In this document: positions 35,110-44,362 of the stretch, piece by piece
Layout: every line of letters starts with the position of its first letter
Numbering within the stretch: the stretch's first letter is position 1
Assembly: GCA_966211675.1 (NCBI GenBank)
Contig: CBIHPK010000016.1
Span: forward strand, 1-64,000
Direction of reading: 5' to 3'
Length of the DNA: 64,000 nt
DNA from: SCUS01 sp966211675
GTDB lineage: Bacteria; Myxococcota_A; Polyangia; Polyangiales; Ga0077539
Position numbers and translations under genes: made by a program
The notes under the pieces: generated by a model
What the model was told of the DNA's origin: nothing
The model's database searches: none
What the model saw: only the letters and a program-made list of their open reading frames with translations

Positions 35110-36468
35110 GTGAGGTGCTTCGCTAGCGCCCCGCGGACGCGCTACCGCGGGCCCGTCTTCGCCGCGCTGCTGGTCCTCACCGCGCGCCCCGTGGGAGCCC
35201 AGGATCGCCCCGCGACCACTCGGCCTCCGACCGACGCGAGCGCGAGGCCGACTCCGAGCGCCACGATGGCCTCGGGTGACACCGTCGACTACACCACCCG
35301 GCGCTACGAGCCCGCGGGCTTCCCCCTCATCGGCGGGAGCACGGACATCGGCGTGCTGATCGGTGGCGCGGGCACGCTCTCTCGCTTCCAGAACGGCGTG
35401 CGCCCCTACTTCTGGAACATGGACCTCGTGCTCGCCGCGAGCTTCAAGAGCGGCCCCTCGGGCGTGGAGGTCGCCCAGCAGAACTACCGCTGGCAGCTCG
35501 ATCTGCCCGGCCTCGCGGGCGGCCGCCTGCGCCTCCACCTCGCGGCCTTCTTCCAGCGCACCGTCAACCAGGGGTACTTCGGTCTCGGCAACGCGAGCCC
35601 GGCGCAACGCCCGTCGAGCGCGACCGGCGAGCCGGGGCGCTACTTCCAGTGCGTGCTCGACGAGCTGCGGGTGTTCCAGTCGTCGCGCATCGTGCTGCGG
35701 CGGCCGGTGAGCATCGCCCTCGCGACGGTCTACCGCTACATGGACGCGACGGCCTACCCCGGCAGCCAGCTCGCCGTCGACGCGGCGACCACCACCGCCG
35801 ACGGCCAGCCCCTCATTCGCGGCGTGCGCCCGATGCACTACGTCGAGCTGAGCGCGCGCCTCGTCGTCGACACTCGCGACGGCGAGATCATGCCGATGCG
35901 GGGGGTGTTCCATCAGGTCTGGCTGCGCGCGGTGCAGGGTTTCCCCACCGACGCCTCCATCGCCTACGGCGCGGCGGGCGCGAGCCTCTCGCAGTACGTG
36001 CACCTCGTCGGGCCGCTGGTCTTCGCCTCGCGGGTCTTCGGCGAATTCCAGTTCGGCAACGTGCCCTTCTACGACCTCTTCCGCGCCGGGACGCCCTTCG
36101 CCTTCGACGCACCGGGAGGCGCCGAGGGCGTGCGCGGCGTCCCCTACGGCCGCTACGCCGGGCCCATCAAGCTGGTGGTCAACCTGGAGCTGCGCGCGCT
36201 GCTCCTCGGCTTCCGCGCCTTCGGGCAGTCGTTTCGGCTCGGCGCCAATGCCTTCTTCGACACCGGCCGCCTCTGGAGCGACTACACCTTCCACGCGCCC
36301 CGCGACGGCACCGGACCGGGGCTCACCTTCGGCACCGGAGTCGGCCTGTACCTCAGGTGGGGCCAGGCCGCGATCTTCCGCGCCGAGATCGCCTATTCGC
36401 CCGACGCCACGGCGGAGAACCCTGGATTCCCCTTCGGGATCTATATCGAGGACGGGGTGATGTTCTGA
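35110..36468 (+). CDS. Omp85-like outer-membrane beta-barrel (D15 surface-antigen type)
   Basis: 452 aa. Signal peptide RYRGPVFAALLVLTARPVGAQ, a short linker, then alternating amphipathic strands throughout with a C-terminal region FRLGANAFFDTGRLWSD, LTFGTGVGLYLRWGQAAIFR and a terminal aromatic residue, as in the barrel of Omp85/BamA/TamA and patatin-linked D15 proteins. POTRA domains are absent. Predicted outer-membrane translocation or lipid-handling channel. The GTG at 35110 was chosen because it places the signal peptide correctly; another GTG at 34993 is in frame. Confidence 0.75.
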   Translation: MRCFASAPRTRYRGPVFAALLVLTARPVGAQDRPATTRPPTDASARPTPSATMASGDTVDYTTRRYEPAGFPLIGGSTDIGVLIGGAGTLSRFQNGVRPYFWNMDLVLAASFKSGPSGVEVAQQNYRWQLDLPGLAGGRLRLHLAAFFQRTVNQGYFGLGNASPAQRPSSATGEPGRYFQCVLDELRVFQSSRIVLRRPVSIALATVYRYMDATAYPGSQLAVDAATTTADGQPLIRGVRPMHYVELSARLVVDTRDGEIMPMRGVFHQVWLRAVQGFPTDASIAYGAAGASLSQYVHLVGPLVFASRVFGEFQFGNVPFYDLFRAGTPFAFDAPGGAEGVRGVPYGRYAGPIKLVVNLELRALLLGFRAFGQSFRLGANAFFDTGRLWSDYTFHAPRDGTGPGLTFGTGVGLYLRWGQAAIFRAEIAYSPDATAENPGFPFGIYIEDGVMF

Positions 36469-36515
36469 CCCTGTGGTCCGCTGGCCGGGCGTCCCACGGG
36501 TTCGCGCAGAAAGGT

Positions 36516-37256
36516 TCAGGCCGATCGGGCGAGTGCGGCCCTGCTGTGGGCGGTGCGGACGGCGTTGCCCGCGATGGCGGCGAAGACCAGCACCAGAAGC
36601 GCCGAGGCCCCGACGTTGCCCAGGTCGAGGCCCACGGGCTTGGTGAGCAGGTCTCCCATCGTCGCGCCGAGCGGATGCGTCACCACGATCGCGGCCCAGT
36701 AGCAGGCGGTGCGGGGAGCGCGAGTGAACACCGCCACCGCGGTGACCGCCGCGAGCAGCGAGAGCAGCGCTGCCGTGGCGCCCGCGAAGCCCAGCCGCGT
36801 ACCGTTGGAGATCAGGTCGCCCAGCGCCGTGCCCAGCGTGCTCGACGCGAGGATCGCGGCCCAGTACAGCGCCTCCGTGCGGCGTGAGAGAGCCGCGTCG
36901 AGATCGGTGCTCCGCGCGGTCGCGCTCCAGACGCCCAGCACCACGGCGAGCATCGCGACGGTGAGCGCCGTCCCGGCGGCGTACCCCAGGTGCAGGGAGC
37001 GGGTGAGGAAGTCGGAGATGGTGGTCCCCGCGGTGCTCGCGAGGGTGATCACCGTCCAGTAGAGCGCCGCGTGCTGCGAGCGCGATCGGATCTGCAGCGC
37101 GAACGCCGCGACGAAGAGCGCGAGCAGCGCGACCGTACCGAGGCCGTAGCCGAGGTGGAGGCTCTGGGAGACGAGGTCGCCCGCGGTCTCGCCCATCGTC
37201 GTGGCACTGATGATCAGCGCCCAGTACTGCAAGCCCTGCTGCGGCAACTTCTTCAT
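36516..37256 (-). CDS. COG4705-type membrane protein, copy 2
   Basis: 246 aa from the ATG (MKKLPQQGLQYW) with four helical repeats bearing TTMGETAGDLVS, AGTTISDFLT, LGTALGDLISNGT and LGATMGDLLTK. Closely parallel to the copies at 14367 and 58703. The frame extends to 37391 with Pro/Arg-rich residues that do not look like protein. It is divergent from a PepSY-domain gene, which is next to an OmpR/HK pair. I found no convincing TGAAGSY-CAAK element for this copy. Confidence 0.8.
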   Translation of the reverse strand: MKKLPQQGLQYWALIISATTMGETAGDLVSQSLHLGYGLGTVALLALFVAAFALQIRSRSQHAALYWTVITLASTAGTTISDFLTRSLHLGYAAGTALTVAMLAVVLGVWSATARSTDLDAALSRRTEALYWAAILASSTLGTALGDLISNGTRLGFAGATAALLSLLAAVTAVAVFTRAPRTACYWAAIVVTHPLGATMGDLLTKPVGLDLGNVGASALLVLVFAAIAGNAVRTAHSRAALARSA

Positions 37257-37438
37257 CGGAGACCTCCATCGGGCGGCGACGGCGTCCGTCGGCCGCGGGT
37301 TGTTCGTGGGGTTCCTACGCGGTGGGCCGGGCGGTGATTCCGCCCGCGGGCGAGTCTTCATCTTCTCTTCACCGGCGCTGCCGTCCGGCATCGATCATCG
37401 TCCCTTCGTCCGCGATCCACTCCCCGAACGAGGTCACC

Positions 37439-37756
37439 ATGAACATCAAGAGCCGATTCGCCCTCGCCATCACCACCCTCTCGCTGGTGGCCACCGCGCT
37501 CCCCGGCGTCGCCGCGGCGCAGCACGCCACCGCCCGGATCACCATGGACGACGCGCGCACCCGGGCGCTCCACGCGGCTCCCGGGACCATCGTCGCGCAG
37601 GAGCTCGAGCGCGAGCGCGGTCGCTCGATCTACTCGTTCGAGATCCGCGTGAACGGCGCCCCTGCCGGCGAGGTCACCGAGGTGAACATCGACGCCGGCG
37701 ACGGTCACGTCGTGGCGATCGAGCACGAGCACGCCCGCGCCGAACACCGCCGCTAG
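37439..37756 (+). CDS. Secreted PepSY-domain protein
   Basis: 105 aa. Signal peptide (FALAITTLSLVATALPGVAAA) and one PepSY domain (TMDDARTRALHAAPGTIVAQELERE, then YSFEIRVNG, VTEVNIDAGDGHVVAIEHE). Small periplasmic PepSY proteins often sit beside two-component systems and metal or redox membrane proteins. Its stop overlaps the convergent histidine kinase stop (CTAG at 37753-37756). Confidence 0.85.
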   Translation: MNIKSRFALAITTLSLVATALPGVAAAQHATARITMDDARTRALHAAPGTIVAQELERERGRSIYSFEIRVNGAPAGEVTEVNIDAGDGHVVAIEHEHARAEHRR

Positions 37757-38838
37757 AGACAGGGCACTCGCAGGACGAACCGCGCGCCGCCTTCTTCGCT
37801 CCAGCCCACCTCCGCCGTCCCCCCGTGCCGTGCGAGCACGCGGCGGACGATCGCGAGGCCGAGCCCGTGGCCGGCGTCCGGTCCGCCGGCCGCGGCGCTC
37901 CCCCGTCGCAGCGGCTCGAAGATGAGCTCGCGCTCGCCCTCGGGGACGCCGGGCCCCGAGTCGTCGACCGCGACCGCGACCTCGGACGCCCCGACCCGCA
38001 GGCCGACCCTCACGCGACCCCCGCGCGGCGTGTAGCGGATCGCGTTCTCGACCACGTTCCGCACGGCGCTCGCCATCGCGTCGGGGTCGCCGCGGACCCG
38101 CGCGTCGCCGGCGTCTCCCTCCGCGGCGGGCGAGAGCGACACGCCGCGCTCGGCGGCCCGCTCCGCGAGGCTCGCGAGGACCTCGTCGACCCGCTCGCGC
38201 AGGTCGAACGCGACCGAGGTCTCCAGCGGCCCCTCCGCGCGCGCCAGCGCCAGCAGCGACTCGACCAGCCGCGCGAGGTGCCGGAGTTCCTCCGAGACGC
38301 CGGTCGCCGTCCGCTCCCACGCGTCGGCGGAGCGCGGGTGACGCAGCGCGACCTCGAGCGTCGAGAGCGCGGCCGCGAGCGGCGTCCTGAGCTCGTGGGA
38401 CGCGTCCGCGGCGTACCGCGCGAGCGCCGCGAAGCCCGCATCGAGGCGGGCGAGGAGCGCGTTCATCTCCTCGGTGAGCTCGAACAGCTCGTCACGGCGC
38501 TCGGGGAGCGCGAGGCGTTGCTTCAGGTCCGAGGCGGTCAGTCGCCGGGCGGCGTCGATGACCTCGTTGAGCGGTGCGAGCGCTCGTCGGCTGAGCAGCA
38601 GCGCGCCGCCCACCGCCACCAGCAGCGCGATCGGCGCCGCCAGGGCCATCGAGACGAGCACCTGCTCGCCGGCCTCGCGTACGACCGACTCCCCGATGGG
38701 GCGCGGCTCTTCACCGGCCTCGATGCGCAACGCGACGTAGAGCGCTACCGCGAAGACCGCCAGCGTCACGAGCGTGGAGGCGACCATCCACCCCGCGAGC
38801 CGCGCCCGGAGCGAGCTTCGCATCGGCCGCTCACCCAT
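37753..38838 (-). CDS. Two-component sensor histidine kinase
   Basis: 361 aa. Two transmembrane helices (about 15-37 and 62-83) flank a very short periplasmic loop (about 25 residues). A HAMP-like linker leads to HisKA with His148 in DASHELRTPLAAAL, and HATPase motifs NVVENAIRYTPRGG, DDSGPGVPEG and GHGLGLAIVRR. The small sensor loop suggests sensing within the membrane or via a partner such as the neighbouring PepSY or COG4705 protein. Start overlaps the regulator stop by 8 nt; a Met at 38823 is an alternative. Confidence 0.9.
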   Translation of the reverse strand: MGERPMRSSLRARLAGWMVASTLVTLAVFAVALYVALRIEAGEEPRPIGESVVREAGEQVLVSMALAAPIALLVAVGGALLLSRRALAPLNEVIDAARRLTASDLKQRLALPERRDELFELTEEMNALLARLDAGFAALARYAADASHELRTPLAAALSTLEVALRHPRSADAWERTATGVSEELRHLARLVESLLALARAEGPLETSVAFDLRERVDEVLASLAERAAERGVSLSPAAEGDAGDARVRGDPDAMASAVRNVVENAIRYTPRGGRVRVGLRVGASEVAVAVDDSGPGVPEGERELIFEPLRRGSAAAGGPDAGHGLGLAIVRRVLARHGGTAEVGWSEEGGARFVLRVPCL

Positions 38839-39520
38839 TGCGCGACGGCGGCGCGTGTTGGAGCCGGTAGCCGAAGCCGCGCACGGTCTCGATGGCGACG
38901 CTGCCGCCGGCGATCTTCCGGCGCAGGTGAGCCACGTGCACGTCGACGAGGTTGGTGCCCGGATCGAAGTCGTAGCCGAAGACCGCGCTCAGCAGGTCCT
39001 TCCGGGAGACGACCTCGCCGCGGCGACGGAGCAGGTACTCCAGCAGGGCGCGCTCGCGGGGCGAGAGCTTCACCGAGCGTCCGTCGACGAGCACATCGGG
39101 CGAGTCGGCGTGGAGCTCGATCCCGTCGACGGAGAGCGGCGCCCAGCGCGGCGCGGCCGCCCGGCGGAGCAGCGAACGAACCCGCGCGAGCAGCTCGGCG
39201 AACGCGAAGGGCTTCACGAGGTAGTCGTCGGCGCCCGCGTCCAGCGCCTCGACCCGGGCGGCGATCGCGTCGCGCGCGGTCAGCACCAGGACCGGAAGCG
39301 TCCGCCCTTCGTCGCGGATCGATCGCAGCACGTCCAGCCCGTCGACGTCGGGCAGCCCGAGGTCGAGGATCACCAGGTCACCGGGGTTCGCTTCAACCTG
39401 CGCACGCGCTTCGGCGCCGGTCGCGGCCACGGTCACCGCGAAGCCCTCCTCGGCGAGACCCTGCTCGAGCGAGGCCGCCAGCGAAGCCGTGTCCTCGACC
39501 AGCAACACGCGGGGATGCAC
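38831..39520 (-). CDS. OmpR/PhoB-family response regulator
   Basis: 229 aa. Receiver domain with VEDTAS, phosphoacceptor Asp53 in LVILDLGLPDVDG, Thr in LVLTARD and Lys in YLVKPF, followed by a winged-helix DNA-binding domain (SPRERALLEYLLRRRGEVVSRKDLL, VDVHVAHLRRKI, ETVRGFGYRL). GTG start; a longer frame to 39706 adds residues with no receiver homology. Cotranscribed with the kinase; likely targets are the adjacent PepSY and COG4705 genes (inference from position). Confidence 0.92.
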   Translation of the reverse strand: MHPRVLLVEDTASLAASLEQGLAEEGFAVTVAATGAEARAQVEANPGDLVILDLGLPDVDGLDVLRSIRDEGRTLPVLVLTARDAIAARVEALDAGADDYLVKPFAFAELLARVRSLLRRAAAPRWAPLSVDGIELHADSPDVLVDGRSVKLSPRERALLEYLLRRRGEVVSRKDLLSAVFGYDFDPGTNLVDVHVAHLRRKIAGGSVAIETVRGFGYRLQHAPPSRNG

Positions 39521-39702
39521 GGCGGTGCTACGTCCCGGAGGGGCGCGCGGGGTCAGGAAGAACGCAGGGCACGAGAGTCGGGGGCACCACGACCGTGGGC
39601 ATGCCTCAAGCAACTTCGGATCGCAACCGCGCGCGGTCACGGCGGACTTCACGGCCGCATACTGGTCCACCGCCTCGACGCCCATCGAGCGGACCGCAAC
39701 CC

Positions 39703-41421
39703 TCACGGGTCGGCGTGCGCAGCGTAGAGGGCCGGACCGCCCGTGCGCGTGTCGCTCCAGGCCGCCCAGAGTCCACCCCTCGGGTCGAGCGCGAGGGCGG
39801 CGTGGTGGCCGTGCCAGCGGTTCGGGTCCGCGGTCGTGCTCAGGTGGAAGGCCTCACCCGCAACCGCCTCGTTGACCCCGCATGCGACCGCGCCGTCCGC
39901 CGCGCAGCGCGCGTACCGGGCGCCTCCCTCGCCGGTGCGGTTGTCGAGCCAGAGCGCGTGAAACACCCCGCGCGCGGGGTCGCCGGCGAGCGCCGCCCAG
40001 GCGTGCGTGGCGCACCGCGCGTGGTCGTCGTTGACCCGGCGATGCTGCCAGCGAGCGCCGTCGGTGGTCGTCGCGAGCACGAGGTCCCACCGGCCGTCGG
40101 ACTCGCCCGAGACGTAGAGCACGCCCACGGTCGCACCCACGACGGCCACCCTCGGCGGCAGCGTCACCACCGCCTCGTCCGGCAACGAGACCAGCGCTCC
40201 GCCGCCGAAGACCACCCCGTCGTCGCTGCGCGCGTAGCGGATCAGGTTGTGCCGATCGCCGAGCGCCCCGCGGGCGTTGGCGCGGCCGAGCATCGCCCAC
40301 GCGACGTGCAGCGTCCCGTGGTCGTCGGCGACGGCGTCGACCCCGATCGCGTCGCGCACGAAGGGCGTCGGGCGACCCTGCGCGTCGACGGGCTGCTCGG
40401 TGTGGTTGAGCTCCACCGGCGGGGAGAAAGTGCGGCCGCCGTCGTCCGAGCGCTGCGCGACCAGCCACACCTCGCCTCGGGTCGAGCGCGCGATGTAGAG
40501 CGCGTGGAGGCGGTCGGCCCCGGGGTCCGCGCCCGACGCGCCGAGCACGAGCACGGGCGGATCGCACCCGCCGGTGCAGCGCCCCGGGGGGTCGATCTGC
40601 ACCGGGCTCGTCCAGCTCGCGCCGTGGTCCTGCGAGCGGGCGACCTGCATGAGCGGGGTCTTGTGGTCGTCGGCGCGGGCGCGCCATGCCGCGTAGAAGA
40701 CGCCGCTGCGATCGACGCACAGCACGGGGTCGTCGGCGTGGTTGTACGCGGGATTGACCGGCGAGGTCGCCGGCGCCCAGCGGGCTTCGCCGAAGATCGA
40801 CACGCCGCCGAAGATCTCACCGAGAGGATTGCGCGCGGCGTAGGCGAGGAGGGCGGTCCCGTCGGGGGCGATGGCGAGCGAGGGGTCGACCTCCATGTCC
40901 GAGTTCTCGCGGGCGAAGGTGACGCTCGCCGCGGGCGCGACGAACGTAGCCGGGGTGAGGGTCGAGTCGGTGCAGGACGTCCCCGGCGGCGCGAGCCCCA
41001 CGGGCGCCGGGTTGGGGATGCACCCGCGCGGGAGCAGCGGCGACAGATGCTGACAGACGTAGCCTTCGGCGACGCGGCACTCGTCGTCGCTGGCGCAGCG
41101 GCGGAGGCAATACCGCTCCGCTCCGGCGGCCACGCAGAACGCGTCGGCCGGGCACGCGGCGCTCCGGCACGCCTGCGTGCAGTACCCGCCCGGGAAGCCA
41201 CGCGCGGGGGTGAAGCACGACTGGCTCGCGGCGCATCCGGCGACGGCCTCGGTCTGGTCCTGTGCGTCGGAGCACGCACGGCCGACGGCCGACGGGCCCG
41301 CGTCCGGCGCGTCGACCGGCGCGTCGACCGAGGCGTCGGGCGGCGTGAAGACCCGGTGGGACGAGCCCTCGCAGCCCGCGCCCAGCAGCGCGACGAGGCG
41401 CCAGCGCGCGCGTGCCCTCAC
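39703..41421 (-). CDS. Lipoprotein with BNR/Asp-box sialidase-like beta-propeller
   Basis: 572 aa. Lipobox LLGAGC, a short Asp/Ala/Pro stalk, a Cys-rich segment (about 50-135), then a beta-propeller with Asp-box repeats (SQDHGASW, SDDGGRTF, SDDGVVF) and LHALYIA/FHALWLDN strands. The fold occurs in sialidases and in non-catalytic binding proteins; the sialidase Arg triad and FRIP motif were not recognised. Last gene of the sigma operon, overlapping the IgGFc-domain gene by 4 nt. Confidence 0.8.
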   Translation of the reverse strand: MRARARWRLVALLGAGCEGSSHRVFTPPDASVDAPVDAPDAGPSAVGRACSDAQDQTEAVAGCAASQSCFTPARGFPGGYCTQACRSAACPADAFCVAAGAERYCLRRCASDDECRVAEGYVCQHLSPLLPRGCIPNPAPVGLAPPGTSCTDSTLTPATFVAPAASVTFARENSDMEVDPSLAIAPDGTALLAYAARNPLGEIFGGVSIFGEARWAPATSPVNPAYNHADDPVLCVDRSGVFYAAWRARADDHKTPLMQVARSQDHGASWTSPVQIDPPGRCTGGCDPPVLVLGASGADPGADRLHALYIARSTRGEVWLVAQRSDDGGRTFSPPVELNHTEQPVDAQGRPTPFVRDAIGVDAVADDHGTLHVAWAMLGRANARGALGDRHNLIRYARSDDGVVFGGGALVSLPDEAVVTLPPRVAVVGATVGVLYVSGESDGRWDLVLATTTDGARWQHRRVNDDHARCATHAWAALAGDPARGVFHALWLDNRTGEGGARYARCAADGAVACGVNEAVAGEAFHLSTTADPNRWHGHHAALALDPRGGLWAAWSDTRTGGPALYAAHADP

Positions 41422-43184
41422 GGCGGCACCGTGATCGCGCGGAGCGAGCCGCCCCCGGCGAGCAGGTACGCGGTGTACGGCCCGTAGGCATAGACCCTCG
41501 CCCCGAGCCCCGCCTGTTGCCCTTCGCTCTCCACCCGATGCGCGCCCGCGCCCAGCGGGAGCTGGTAGAGGTCATGGACGCCCACGGCCACCGGCGTCGC
41601 CGTGACCACGACGTCATCGAGCCGCACGCGAGCCCCGCGCGGCGCGACGAGGTCGACGAAGCCCAGGTCATAGCCCGGCGCCGCGAAGAGATCGTAGGAG
41701 GCGTGGAACTGTTCGACCGGGGTCTCGAAGGCCATCGCGGGGTCACCGTCACGGCTGTGCGGGTCGGGCACGTCGAGCGGGAAGTATCCTCCGCTCACGA
41801 GGAGGGTCGCCGCGAGGAAGGGCCGCGAGCCCTCGATCGCGAAGGGCTCCGCCGCGGTGAGGGTGAGGGACGCCCCGCGGGAGAGCGTCGCGGGGCCGTG
41901 GACTCGCGGCGGATCGAACTGCAGCGCGGTGTCGTCGGCGATGGCGACCAGCCGCACGACCACCGGCTCGCCCTCGGGGTGGCGCGGATCGTGGGGCGGA
42001 TCGACCGGCCGGGCGCGCGCGATGACGTACTGCCGACCGAGGGTCTCGACGGGGGGCACCTGCTCCTCGAGGTGGTCGCAGGCGTAGCGGTCGAAGGGAA
42101 CCGTCGCGCAGTCGTGCCCCGCGAACACCGCGATGGGAGCGCTGGCGGTGACCTCCGTGCCGGTGAGGTCCTCGGCGTCGACCGGGAGGCAGAAGCGCGC
42201 CTTGGTGATGGGGTCGTCGATGTCGTGGGCGCAGAGCTCGTCCCAGCGCGAGAGGAGCTGCACGGCGTCGCCCGCGCCGAGGGTGAAATGGAGCGTCGTC
42301 CCGGCCGCGGAGGCCGGAACGGTCGCGTCGCCGCGCGAGGCCATCGCGTCGCCCGCGAGGCGCACGGAGACCTCGGTGCCATCGCTCGTTCCGACCACGA
42401 CCAGGAAGCCCGGCGAGGCAGACCAGCCGCTGCTCTCGGGCGACAGGATGCGCTCGGTCGCGACCGTGGCGGCCACGTAGGCGCGGCCGAGCGAGTGCTC
42501 CGGGAGGAGCCGAGAGCCGTCGCCGGTGTAGGCGAAGCAGGCCGGTCCGAGGGCGCACGCGTCGCCGAGGTAGGGACGGAGCGGGTTGAACTGGTACGCG
42601 GTGATGGGCGACGTGCTGGTGAGGTGGAGCGCGCCGCCGCGGACCACTCCGCTCGCGCGATGCCGATAGTCCCCCGCGTCGACGAGCGCGGGCTGCCACG
42701 GGACCGCGACGGACGCGACCTCGCCGGGCGCCAGGGTGCGTCGGATGGGGCTCGCGAGCGCGCCGCCCGAGAGGGTGATGGTGACGGGCGAAGCCCACGG
42801 GTTGGTCGCGACGACGGTGAAGGGGAAGCCGTCGCGATCGGCGCCGTCGGCGAGCCGGCCGAGGGCGCTGTTGAGGCTCTGAACCGGCCAGAACGAGCAT
42901 CCGCGCGGGTCGTGTTGCGCGGCGGCCTCGGCGCACCCGCCGGCGCAGCGACCCTGCGCGCAGACCTGACCGCCCGGCCCGTCGCAGGCGCCGAGCGGGA
43001 GCCAGGCGCCGTGGTCGTTGCACCGTCGAGGCGAGAGCCCGTCGGCTCCACAGTCGAGTGTCCCGGACACGCAGCCGCCTGCGTCGGGGCGCGTGGCGAT
43101 GGCTGGCGAGGTCGACGCGCAAGCGGCAAGAAACACCCAGGAGGCGAGGGCGCGCGCTGGGCCCGCCACGATCACGCCCTTCAT
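41418..43184 (-). CDS. Lipoprotein with IgGFc-binding-type domain
   Basis: 588 aa. Lipobox WVFLAAC, a Cys-rich segment (GCVSGTLDCGADGLSPRRC, CAQGRCAGGC), then a large beta-rich domain with FPFTVVATNPWASPVTITLSGG, LTSTSPITAYQFNPL, GTTLHFTLGAGDAVQLL, VTASAPIAVFAGHDC and a late DLFAAPGYDLGFVDLVAP. This layout matches the IgGFc-binding domain repeatedly found in myxobacterial surface proteins, probably for adhesion. It follows the anti-sigma gene by 20 nt in the sigma operon. Confidence 0.82.
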   Translation of the reverse strand: MKGVIVAGPARALASWVFLAACASTSPAIATRPDAGGCVSGTLDCGADGLSPRRCNDHGAWLPLGACDGPGGQVCAQGRCAGGCAEAAAQHDPRGCSFWPVQSLNSALGRLADGADRDGFPFTVVATNPWASPVTITLSGGALASPIRRTLAPGEVASVAVPWQPALVDAGDYRHRASGVVRGGALHLTSTSPITAYQFNPLRPYLGDACALGPACFAYTGDGSRLLPEHSLGRAYVAATVATERILSPESSGWSASPGFLVVVGTSDGTEVSVRLAGDAMASRGDATVPASAAGTTLHFTLGAGDAVQLLSRWDELCAHDIDDPITKARFCLPVDAEDLTGTEVTASAPIAVFAGHDCATVPFDRYACDHLEEQVPPVETLGRQYVIARARPVDPPHDPRHPEGEPVVVRLVAIADDTALQFDPPRVHGPATLSRGASLTLTAAEPFAIEGSRPFLAATLLVSGGYFPLDVPDPHSRDGDPAMAFETPVEQFHASYDLFAAPGYDLGFVDLVAPRGARVRLDDVVVTATPVAVGVHDLYQLPLGAGAHRVESEGQQAGLGARVYAYGPYTAYLLAGGGSLRAITVPP

Positions 43185-43204
43185 GAGCTGCGCCCGCCCC
43201 GCCC

Positions 43205-44362
43205 CTACGGCCGACACCCGTCGCGCAAGCCGCGCAGGGTCGCGTGGCGCGCGGGGTCGCGACCGAACTCCGCCTCGAGGGCGTCGAGCTGGTCGCACGC
43301 GAAGCCTGAGCCGCCGGCGTGGACCAGGTAGTCGACCGTCTCCCAGCGCCGGGCACCGGCGGGATATCGACGGATGTAGGACTCGGCCGCGGCGCACGCG
43401 GCGAGGGTGGCGCCCGCGCGGCGCAGGGCCACCACGCGGAGGTAGCCGGCGTCTTCGGCGCGATCGTCCGTCGGGTGCTCGCGCTCGAAGGCCGCGAAGT
43501 CATCGGCCGCGATGGCGAGGTCCCCACGCTGGAAGGCGTCGAGCCCCGCGACAAAGGACGAGAGCCCGCTCGTCGTCTCGGGGGCGTGCGCGGGGGCCGG
43601 GCGACGCGCGTGGACACCGGCCGAACGCGCGGGAGGGCCCTGCTCCGGCGCGGGTGCGAGAACAGTCGCGAGAACGGGCGCGAGGTCCGCCGTCGAGGGC
43701 GCCAGCGCCCAGTGCGACCCAGCGGCGAGGAGTTGCTCGGTGCGCGCGCCGAGGCGCAGGGCGACGAGGCCCTCTGCGACGTCGAGGCGAGTCGTGTGGC
43801 GGCCGCGCACCTCGACCTCGAATCGCGTGCCGCGCACCTCGATCTGCCCGTCGGGCAGTAGCACCAGGAAACGGTGCCCGCGGTGCTGATGGGGCACCGT
43901 CACGCGGATCACCCCATCGGAGAGCCGGATCGACTCCGCGCTCGCGCTCGCCTCGCGCGACCACGCGGCGCCCCGGGTCGCCTCGACGTGGGCGAGCGGG
44001 TGCGGGGCCTCGGCGCGCTCAGGGTGGGGCCGCCGGAGGGCGCCGACGCCGAGGGCCGCCGCGAGGACGGCAAGGAAGGGCGCGAGGCGGGCCCACGCGA
44101 AGTCGTGCGCCGACCCTGGTCGGGCAGCGCGTTGGAGGAGGACGGTGCGGGCGCGCGGCTGCGAGAGGCGATCGAGGGGGATCTCGGCGGCGCGGGAGGC
44201 CTCCGCGCGCAGGGCGGCGAGGCCGGCGCGCAGCGCGCGGCACGACGCGCAGGTGGCGAGGTGGCGGTCGAGGCGGGCGAGGTCGACCGCGCCGAGGCGC
44301 CCGTCGTGGGCGGCCTCGACCTCGGCGTCGTAGGGGCAGGACCGGTCGGTGCAGCGGGTCAT
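43205..44362 (-). CDS. Anti-sigma factor with zinc-finger, FecR and TPR-like domains
   Basis: 385 aa. An N-terminal zf-HC2-type anti-sigma domain (H-x3-C-x2-C in HLATCASCRAL), one transmembrane helix (LAPFLAVLAAALGVGAL, about 95), a periplasmic FecR domain (about 125-215; RGTRFEVEVRGRHTTRLDVAEG) and a C-terminal helical-repeat region (about 250-380; AGLDAFQRGDLAIAADDFAAFEREHP). It should hold the ECF sigma factor at the membrane and release it on a periplasmic signal. Combining sigma binding, FecR sensing and TPR in one chain is a Myxococcota-type arrangement. Overlaps the sigma stop by 4 nt. Confidence 0.88.
   Translation of the reverse strand: MTRCTDRSCPYDAEVEAAHDGRLGAVDLARLDRHLATCASCRALRAGLAALRAEASRAAEIPLDRLSQPRARTVLLQRAARPGSAHDFAWARLAPFLAVLAAALGVGALRRPHPERAEAPHPLAHVEATRGAAWSREASASAESIRLSDGVIRVTVPHQHRGHRFLVLLPDGQIEVRGTRFEVEVRGRHTTRLDVAEGLVALRLGARTEQLLAAGSHWALAPSTADLAPVLATVLAPAPEQGPPARSAGVHARRPAPAHAPETTSGLSSFVAGLDAFQRGDLAIAADDFAAFEREHPTDDRAEDAGYLRVVALRRAGATLAACAAAESYIRRYPAGARRWETVDYLVHAGGSGFACDQLDALEAEFGRDPARHATLRGLRDGCRP

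Noticed and set aside
37340..37385. TGAAGA-type sequences upstream of COG4705 copy 2 (minus strand) as another element
   Set aside because: No CAAK box at the right distance; the match is only to five bases.
36516..37391. Longer start (37391) for COG4705 copy 2
   Set aside because: The extra 45 residues are Pro/Arg/Asn-rich and unlike the N-termini of copies 1 and 3; the ATG at 37256 begins the homologous region.
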